Positions 6,413 to 10,307 of a DNA stretch of 10,307 bases are shown here, one piece after another. The stretch lies in assembly GCA_021789095.1 (NCBI GenBank), contig JAJYJX010000085.1, positions 1 to 10,307 of the forward strand. Direction: 5' to 3'. The position numbers and the translations under genes were made by a program. How positions within the stretch are numbered: the first letter of the stretch is position 1; every line of letters begins with the position of its first letter. The notes beneath the pieces were generated by a model. The model searched no databases and was not told the origin of the DNA. It was given only the letters and a program-made list of their open reading frames with translations. This stretch comes from a bacterium. GTDB lineage: Bacteria > JAMCPX01.

Positions 6413-6520
6413 AGCAAACGGTCCCCTGATCATTACATGCTGCCACATATATTGAATGGCCACTTGAAGCTCCCTTGCAATTGTATCGTTTAATTTATCC
6501 AAAAGTTTCCTGCTTGCCAT
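6210..6520 (-). pseudogene. bacterioferritin/ferritin-like gene with internal deletion and frame break
   Basis: A strong start (AAGGAGG, ATG at 6520-6518) opens a 43-residue frame, MASRKLLDKLND...QYMWQHVMIRG, which is helix A of a ferritin-like protein. It ends at TGA (6391-6389) after a non-homologous tail. A second frame begins with the overlapping GTG/ATG at 6392-6387 and runs to 6210. It encodes helices C and D, with E in EEDAIKLYKEI and DEEDHHNTFTTL carrying the E-x-x-H iron ligands. Compared with intact members of about 140 residues, roughly 40-50 residues including all of helix B and its ExxH ligands are absent, so a di-iron site cannot form within one chain. It lies 54 bp downstream of the catalase gene on the same strand, consistent with a former iron/oxidative-stress operon. 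A functional two-peptide product is conceivable but unlikely. Confidence 0.78.
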
Positions 6521-6574
6521 GTTTCCTCCTTAGCATTTTTACCTAATTTTTGTCCAGTCTGTTATGTGAAATCA

Positions 6575-8017
6575 TCACAGTCCCAAACCGGAAGCAACAC
6601 GATCACCATAGTCTTTGTCAGCCTTGTGAAAGTGGTCAATCTGGCGTAGCTGAATGTCCTTTGGCACTGTTTTCATCGCACGCACGATGTTGCCGACAAG
6701 CTGCGCCTTTTGATCTGCACTCATGAGCCGGTAGAGATCCCCTGCCTGTTTATAGTCGTCATTGCCCTCACGATGGTCATAGCGGTCTGCATCCCCGGAG
6801 ATATGAAGAGGCGGCTCTTTATACTGCTTATCGTCCATAGGTCCGTCAAAGCTGTTTGGCTGGTAGTTGACTGTGCCGCCGTAATTGCCATCAAAACGCA
6901 TATGGCCGTCCCGATTGTATGTATGTACAGGACATCGCGGCTTATTCACAGGTAAAGCCGCATAATTTATCCCGATACGATAACGATGGGCATCAGCATA
7001 GGATAACAGCCTTGCCTGGAGCATCTTATCAGGAGAGGCGCCAAACCCCGGCGGTAAATTACTTGGCTCGAAGGCTGATTGCTCCACTTCTGCAAAGTAG
7101 TTTTCCGGGCTGCGGTTGAGTTCCATGACCCCTACCTCAATCAGCGGATAATCTTTATGCGGCCATACTTTTGTTAGATCAAAAGGATGTATGCTATAGG
7201 TTTCTGCGTCCTTTTCAGGCATGATCTGTATCTGGACACCCCATTTGGGATTCTTACCTTGCTTTATGGCGGTAAACAGATCGCGCCTATGGAAATCCGG
7301 ATCCTGTCCTGCTATTCTCCCAGCCTCTTCCTCTGTAAGACATTTGATACCCTGCATGGTCTTGAGATGCCATTTCACCCAGTAGCGTTCGCCCTTATCG
7401 TTCCATAGACTGAATGTGTGGCTGCCATAGCCGTTCATATTCCGGTAGGTGGCAGGAATGCCCCTGTCGGAAAACAGTATGGTTACCTGATGCAAGGACT
7501 CAGGCGACAAACTCCAGAAGTCCCATTGCATAGTGTTGTCTTTCAAACCGGTTTGTGGATCGCGTTTTTGGCTGTGTATAAAATCCTGAAACTTAAGAGC
7601 ATCCCGGATGAAGAATACCGGCGTATTGTTGCCAACCAGATCCCAGTTGCCCTCTTCGGTATAGAATTTGCACGCAAAGCCCCGTGGGTCACGAACCGTG
7701 TCCGCAGAACCAAGTTCTCCGGCAACGGTAGAGAATCGCACAAACATTTCGCAGGAGTTGCCTATCTTGGAAAACAGCTTGGCGCGGGTATATCTGGAAA
7801 TATCACCTGTCACTGTGAAAGTACCGTAAGCACCAGCACCTTTTGCATGAACAATCCGTTCCGGCACCCGTTCTCTGTTGAAATGCGCCATACGCTCCAT
7901 GAGATGGTAATCGGCCATAAGCACCGGGCCGCGTGGCCCTGCGGTAAGGCTGTTCTGATTGTCACTGACAGGTACACCGGCATCGGTGGTCATTGTTTTT
8001 TTTGAAGATTTTGACAT
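6575..8017 (-). CDS. katA: monofunctional haem catalase, small-subunit (clade 3-like)
   Basis: This 480-residue cytoplasmic enzyme dismutates hydrogen peroxide to water and oxygen. The essential residues are all present. The distal His is H57 in [20 protein letters not shown], the distal Asn is N130 in [14 protein letters not shown], and the proximal haem ligand is Y340 in [14 protein letters not shown] with R336 before it. The distances between them equal those in human catalase (73 and 283 residues). Length and the absence of a C-terminal flavodoxin-like domain fit the small-subunit group; the clade call is by eye. The protein begins with a polar tail ([27 protein letters not shown]) and has no signal peptide. 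GGGGGT precedes the ATG by about six bases. A PerR-like box and promoter lie directly upstream. The ferritin remnant follows 54 bp downstream. It is intact and probably active. Confidence 0.97.
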   Translation of the reverse strand: MSKSSKKTMTTDAGVPVSDNQNSLTAGPRGPVLMADYHLMERMAHFNRERVPERIVHAKGAGAYGTFTVTGDISRYTRAKLFSKIGNSCEMFVRFSTVAGELGSADTVRDPRGFACKFYTEEGNWDLVGNNTPVFFIRDALKFQDFIHSQKRDPQTGLKDNTMQWDFWSLSPESLHQVTILFSDRGIPATYRNMNGYGSHTFSLWNDKGERYWVKWHLKTMQGIKCLTEEEAGRIAGQDPDFHRRDLFTAIKQGKNPKWGVQIQIMPEKDAETYSIHPFDLTKVWPHKDYPLIEVGVMELNRSPENYFAEVEQSAFEPSNLPPGFGASPDKMLQARLLSYADAHRYRIGINYAALPVNKPRCPVHTYNRDGHMRFDGNYGGTVNYQPNSFDGPMDDKQYKEPPLHISGDADRYDHREGNDDYKQAGDLYRLMSADQKAQLVGNIVRAMKTVPKDIQLRQIDHFHKADKDYGDRVASGLGL

Positions 8018-8035
8018 ATTTACCCCCTTTACTAA

Positions 8036-8050
8036 TTGTAATTATTTTAA
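8036..8050 (-). promoter_or_regulatory. PerR-like operator upstream of catalase
   Basis: Read on the minus strand, TTAAAATAATTACAA matches the PerR/Fur-family peroxide box TTATAATNATTATAA at 12 of its 14 defined positions. It overlaps the -10 element and start site of the catalase promoter, where a repressor would block transcription, and lies 18 bp before the start codon. The regulator gene itself is not in the window. Confidence 0.6.
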
Positions 8051-8077
8051 ATTACTCTTATGTAAGAGAAATGTCAA
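8049..8077 (-). promoter_or_regulatory. catalase promoter
   Basis: On the minus strand a consensus TTGACA (8077-8072) is followed after 17 bases by TAATTT (8054-8049). The -10 is poor, but the spacing is ideal and the position fits a leader of about 25 nt. A CTCTTA-TG-TAAGAG palindrome (8055-8068) sits between the hexamers. Confidence 0.5.
8055..8068. promoter_or_regulatory. palindrome in the spacer of the catalase promoter
   Basis: CTCTTA (8055-8060) and TAAGAG (8063-8068) are exact reverse complements separated by TG. The site lies wholly between -35 and -10, so a second regulator besides a PerR-like protein could act here. It may also be a chance palindrome. Confidence 0.35.
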
Positions 8078-8141
8078 TCTTCTATGCACCAATGAGCACC
8101 ATGAGTCTCGGAGTGTTTATATCAGTTGAGACATCATGCAA

Positions 8142-8945
8142 TCAGTCGGAGGGAACGGCATCTTCGATCCGTCGGAAGCGGCGGCGGAGCGGTTCCAGGG
8201 ATTCCTTGTGTGTGATGATGTAGAGCTCGTTCTTCTTGATGGCGGCGATGACGCGATCGGCAACCTGCGTTGGAGGGATGATCCTTCCCAGGAAGTCCAG
8301 AGAGGGGGAAAAAGACTGGTTGCCCGGGTTCTTCAGGTGCTTCGGGCGGTTCCGTTCGGCCTCAGCAATCCTGGTATCCACGCCCATGGGGCACAGGACA
8401 GAGACACCTATGCTGTAAGCCTTGAGGTCTTTCCGGAGTGACTCTGACAGTCCGACGACGGCGTACTTCGTGGTGGTATAGGCGCCGAGGTAGGCGTTGG
8501 AGAGAAGACCGGATATGGAGGCTGTGTTGACAATGTGCCCTCCCTCTCCCTCGGCGATCATGCGGGGGACAAAGGCCAGAAGGCCGTGGATGACACCCCA
8601 GACGTTGACCCCCATTACCCATGTCCAGTCACGCAACGTCATGGTTTCCAGCCCGCCGAACATTCCCACTCCTGCGTTGTTGCACAGGATCCTGACAGGT
8701 CCGAAGGCTGACCAGGCCCGATCCGCCAGGGCCTGAACCTCATCGGGGTTGGACACGTCGGTTCGGACCCCGACAGCCTTGCCGCCCCCGTGCGCTATGG
8801 TCCCGACCGTCTCGGTCATCCCGGCCTCGTCGACGTCAGCGATCACCAACCTGGCACCCTCCCGGGAGAGGGCAATGGCGATAGCCCGGCCGATGCCGCT
8901 GGCACCACCCGTGACGACAGCCGTGCACCCTTTAATGTCTTCCAT
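8142..8945 (-). CDS. short-chain dehydrogenase/reductase (classical SDR, NAD-preferring)
   Basis: This 267-residue cytoplasmic oxidoreductase has a Rossmann fold. The glycine motif is TGGASGIG (12-19). D37 at the end of the second strand (VIADVD) favours NAD(H) over NADP(H). NNAG lies at 89-92. The catalytic tetrad is N114 (GVNVWG), S143 (NTASISG), Y156 and K160 (YTTTK). The C-terminus ends in an Arg-rich helix (EPLRRRFRRIEDA). The substrate, an alcohol or ketone, cannot be told from the sequence. The gene is much richer in G+C than its neighbours: 42 of 60 bases at 8821-8880, against 22 of 60 at 2221-2280 in the TonB receptor. The ribosome binding site is poor (GAGCTGA). It stands alone, 124 bp upstream of catalase, which has its own promoter. 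Recent acquisition is the likely explanation. Confidence 0.94.
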   Translation of the reverse strand: MEDIKGCTAVVTGGASGIGRAIAIALSREGARLVIADVDEAGMTETVGTIAHGGGKAVGVRTDVSNPDEVQALADRAWSAFGPVRILCNNAGVGMFGGLETMTLRDWTWVMGVNVWGVIHGLLAFVPRMIAEGEGGHIVNTASISGLLSNAYLGAYTTTKYAVVGLSESLRKDLKAYSIGVSVLCPMGVDTRIAEAERNRPKHLKNPGNQSFSPSLDFLGRIIPPTQVADRVIAAIKKNELYIITHKESLEPLRRRFRRIEDAVPSD

Positions 8946-9185
8946 ATATCAGCTCAATCAGAAAAACCTGATGGATCATACCAGTTGAAATTTGCAGCAC
9001 TGTTATCACCTTATCTCCTCTAATCCTCATGTATCAAAACGACATACCTCCTGTCAAAGAAACCGTAAACTGCCGGTCATAAAGGACCACGGACCTATTA
9101 TGAAGGGGAAACGGGTGACAGCAATCATTTTCGTTTTAATTTTGATAAAAACGGATTTGAAAAATAGGACGCTGTACGCTATAAC

Positions 9186-10139
9186 CTAAAACTCCAACCC
9201 TGTCCCGAAACCGACGTACGTTGTATTGTTATAAGGGAGATTGGTCAGATTATGCCCTGCCTCAAGATCGATCTCAATGTTTTGAGACAAGAGATACTGT
9301 ACACCGGCATCGATAAAAGACGTTATACCAGTGCCATGCATAAGATCTATGGCATTATAACACTCTGCGTACAGCTGTAATCGATCTGTTATTTCATTCA
9401 ATTGATCCGTCACAACAAGAATCGGATTGACCGACGTTTCCTGCGTGGAACCAACCGGGCTGAATAAATGAAACAATCCGATCTGTAAACCAACACCGAT
9501 ATCTTCATTAACGTTATAAGCGAATATGCCGTTCACAATGGCTCCTGTAGCATTTGCGCTGAAATCCTTTCTGCCCGATGCAAATGTTACTGCGGTGTCA
9601 GCGGCAAAGCCCCATTTCTCCCCGTATCCGAACTCATATTTAACTCCGACTCCTGCATCACCGGCACCGTCTATCCTGCTGGTATTGCCTGCTGTGTGCG
9701 TTGTCTGAAGTATGTAGTCGGGAGGGAAAAGCTTTAACTCGACATTATTGCCTGTGCCGTAGCGTATCTCGGGCTGGGGCAGCGTTTGAAGAGTATTAAA
9801 ATCATTACCTGTCTCGATTTGATAAACGTAACCAAGCTCTGCAATGACTTTGTTCTTTTTTGCTGAACACACACTGTCGCTTATCGTAGGGCGGTCAAGC
9901 ACGCTTAACAGCGCCGTTGGACCGGCGCATGAATCAACGGCTGAAACAACCTGTTTATCGTTCGGAACTTCCTTGTCCATTCTTAGGTTCCCGGCATTGC
10001 CGTTATCATCCGCCGCCATAATTTCCTGGTCTGTGTTGTGCGTGAATGCCTGTGCCGTTGATACAGCACATACCGTTACAAGCAGCAAAACGCCGGATGC
10101 ATATACCAGAAATCTTGCGAACAATAGGAATCTCTTCAT
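9186..10139 (-). CDS. outer-membrane protein, Phenol_MetA_deg (MetA-pathway) type
   Basis: This 317-residue protein begins with a Sec signal peptide (residues 1-31, ending STAQA). A short polar linker is followed by CAGPTALLSVLDRPTISDSVC (71-91), the entry motif of this family; C71 and C91 may form a disulfide. The remainder is alternating beta-strands with LGYVYQ, LPQPEIRYG, GVGVKYEFGYGEKWGFA, VTFASGR and SVNPILVVTD. It ends with an aromatic strand (YVGFGTGLEF) as in outer-membrane barrels. Family members occur with aromatic degradation genes and have been proposed to take part in hydrophobic substrate uptake, but their role is poorly established and no such genes are adjacent here. AAGGAAAG lies just before the ATG. 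Two hairpins precede it in the leader. The gene appears intact and monocistronic within the window. Confidence 0.85.
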   Translation of the reverse strand: MKRFLLFARFLVYASGVLLLVTVCAVSTAQAFTHNTDQEIMAADDNGNAGNLRMDKEVPNDKQVVSAVDSCAGPTALLSVLDRPTISDSVCSAKKNKVIAELGYVYQIETGNDFNTLQTLPQPEIRYGTGNNVELKLFPPDYILQTTHTAGNTSRIDGAGDAGVGVKYEFGYGEKWGFAADTAVTFASGRKDFSANATGAIVNGIFAYNVNEDIGVGLQIGLFHLFSPVGSTQETSVNPILVVTDQLNEITDRLQLYAECYNAIDLMHGTGITSFIDAGVQYLLSQNIEIDLEAGHNLTNLPYNNTTYVGFGTGLEF

Positions 10140-10204
10140 TTCTTTCCTTTCTTATAAAAGTTGCCAAAATGCATATCCGCTTCCATCCCCTAACAGTTCG
10201 ATCA

Positions 10205-10242
10205 CCACGGGTAAGCCCGCGGAACTCTACTCAACCAGTAGA
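10205..10242 (-). promoter_or_regulatory. tandem stem-loops in the leader of the outer-membrane protein gene
   Basis: On minus-strand RNA, UCUACU-GGUUG-AGUAGA (10242-10226) forms a 6-bp stem. Three bases later CCGCGGG-CUUA-CCCGUGG (10222-10205) forms a 7-bp stem with one G-U pair and a tetraloop. The second stem is complete only in this orientation. There is no following U-run, so it is not a terminator. It matches no riboswitch that I recognise. It lies 66 nt before the start codon. Confidence 0.35.
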
Positions 10243-10307
10243 ATACGATATTACCTTGCGTAGGCATGGTCAGCTCGCTCCATACATCCTACCGACATTA
10301 AATTTAT

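Noticed and set aside
8946-9185. Intergenic stretch between the SDR and the outer-membrane protein gene
   Set aside because: I searched it for promoters, terminators and RNA genes and found nothing that stands out, apart from the mini frame noted separately.
9100-9189. Plus-strand mini frame beginning MKGKRVTAIIFVLILIK, resembling a signal peptide
   Set aside because: It is only 29 residues long and ends without a mature domain. The Shine-Dalgarno is weak, and it runs into the end of the convergent outer-membrane protein gene. It could be the relic of a lost secreted protein, but that cannot be supported.
10140-10307. Possible tRNA-like fold in the right-end region
   Set aside because: The hairpins there do not give a cloverleaf: no acceptor stem pairs across them and there is no TTCRANY T-loop in the right place.

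Overview
The window looks like a chromosomal segment of a Gram-negative bacterium, most plausibly a deltaproteobacterium in the broad sense (Desulfobacterota/Myxococcota-like). The reasons are two outer-membrane beta-barrel proteins with signal peptides, a DctP-type periplasmic binding protein, and a small signalling-type protein of a kind I associate with that group. The lineage is an inference; there is no rRNA or other phylogenetic marker here.

Left part (1-3632, all minus strand): a TonB-dependent outer-membrane receptor with an extra N-terminal beta-sandwich domain, then a small cytoplasmic protein resembling the HNOB/V4R sensor superfamily, then the N-terminal receiver domain of a response regulator that runs off the left edge. 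The 291-bp gap between the last two genes holds a perfect 18-bp palindrome and a good plus-strand intrinsic terminator with no plus-strand gene in front of it. The response-regulator ribosome binding site lies in a small hairpin.

Middle (3633-5929): a FadR/FCD-type GntR regulator diverges from the TonB receptor across an AT-rich region in which the two promoters appear interlocked around one dyad axis. Behind the regulator, on the same strand, is a DctP-family TRAP substrate-binding protein with an unusual N-terminal extension and no membrane subunits nearby. A simple reading is that the regulator controls uptake of one unidentified, probably organic-acid-like solute by the outer-membrane receptor and the periplasmic protein.

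Gene graveyard (5936-6520): a frameshifted C-terminal piece of radC faces a bacterioferritin-like gene that has lost its second helix. Both break off at the same 12-bp inverted repeat, which looks like a rearrangement scar.

Right part (6575-10307, minus strand): an intact clade-3-type haem catalase with a PerR-like box over its promoter, in the same orientation as the ferritin remnant, so formerly perhaps an oxidative-stress/iron operon. Next come a distinctly GC-rich short-chain dehydrogenase, probably acquired, and an outer-membrane protein of the Phenol_MetA_deg type with two hairpins in its leader. I see no CRISPR array, tRNA, rRNA, insertion sequence or phage gene. I cannot claim a clearly new defence or mobile system. 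The most unusual points are the interlocked promoters, the 12-bp scar, the odd DctP protein and the possible small RNA near 440-549.
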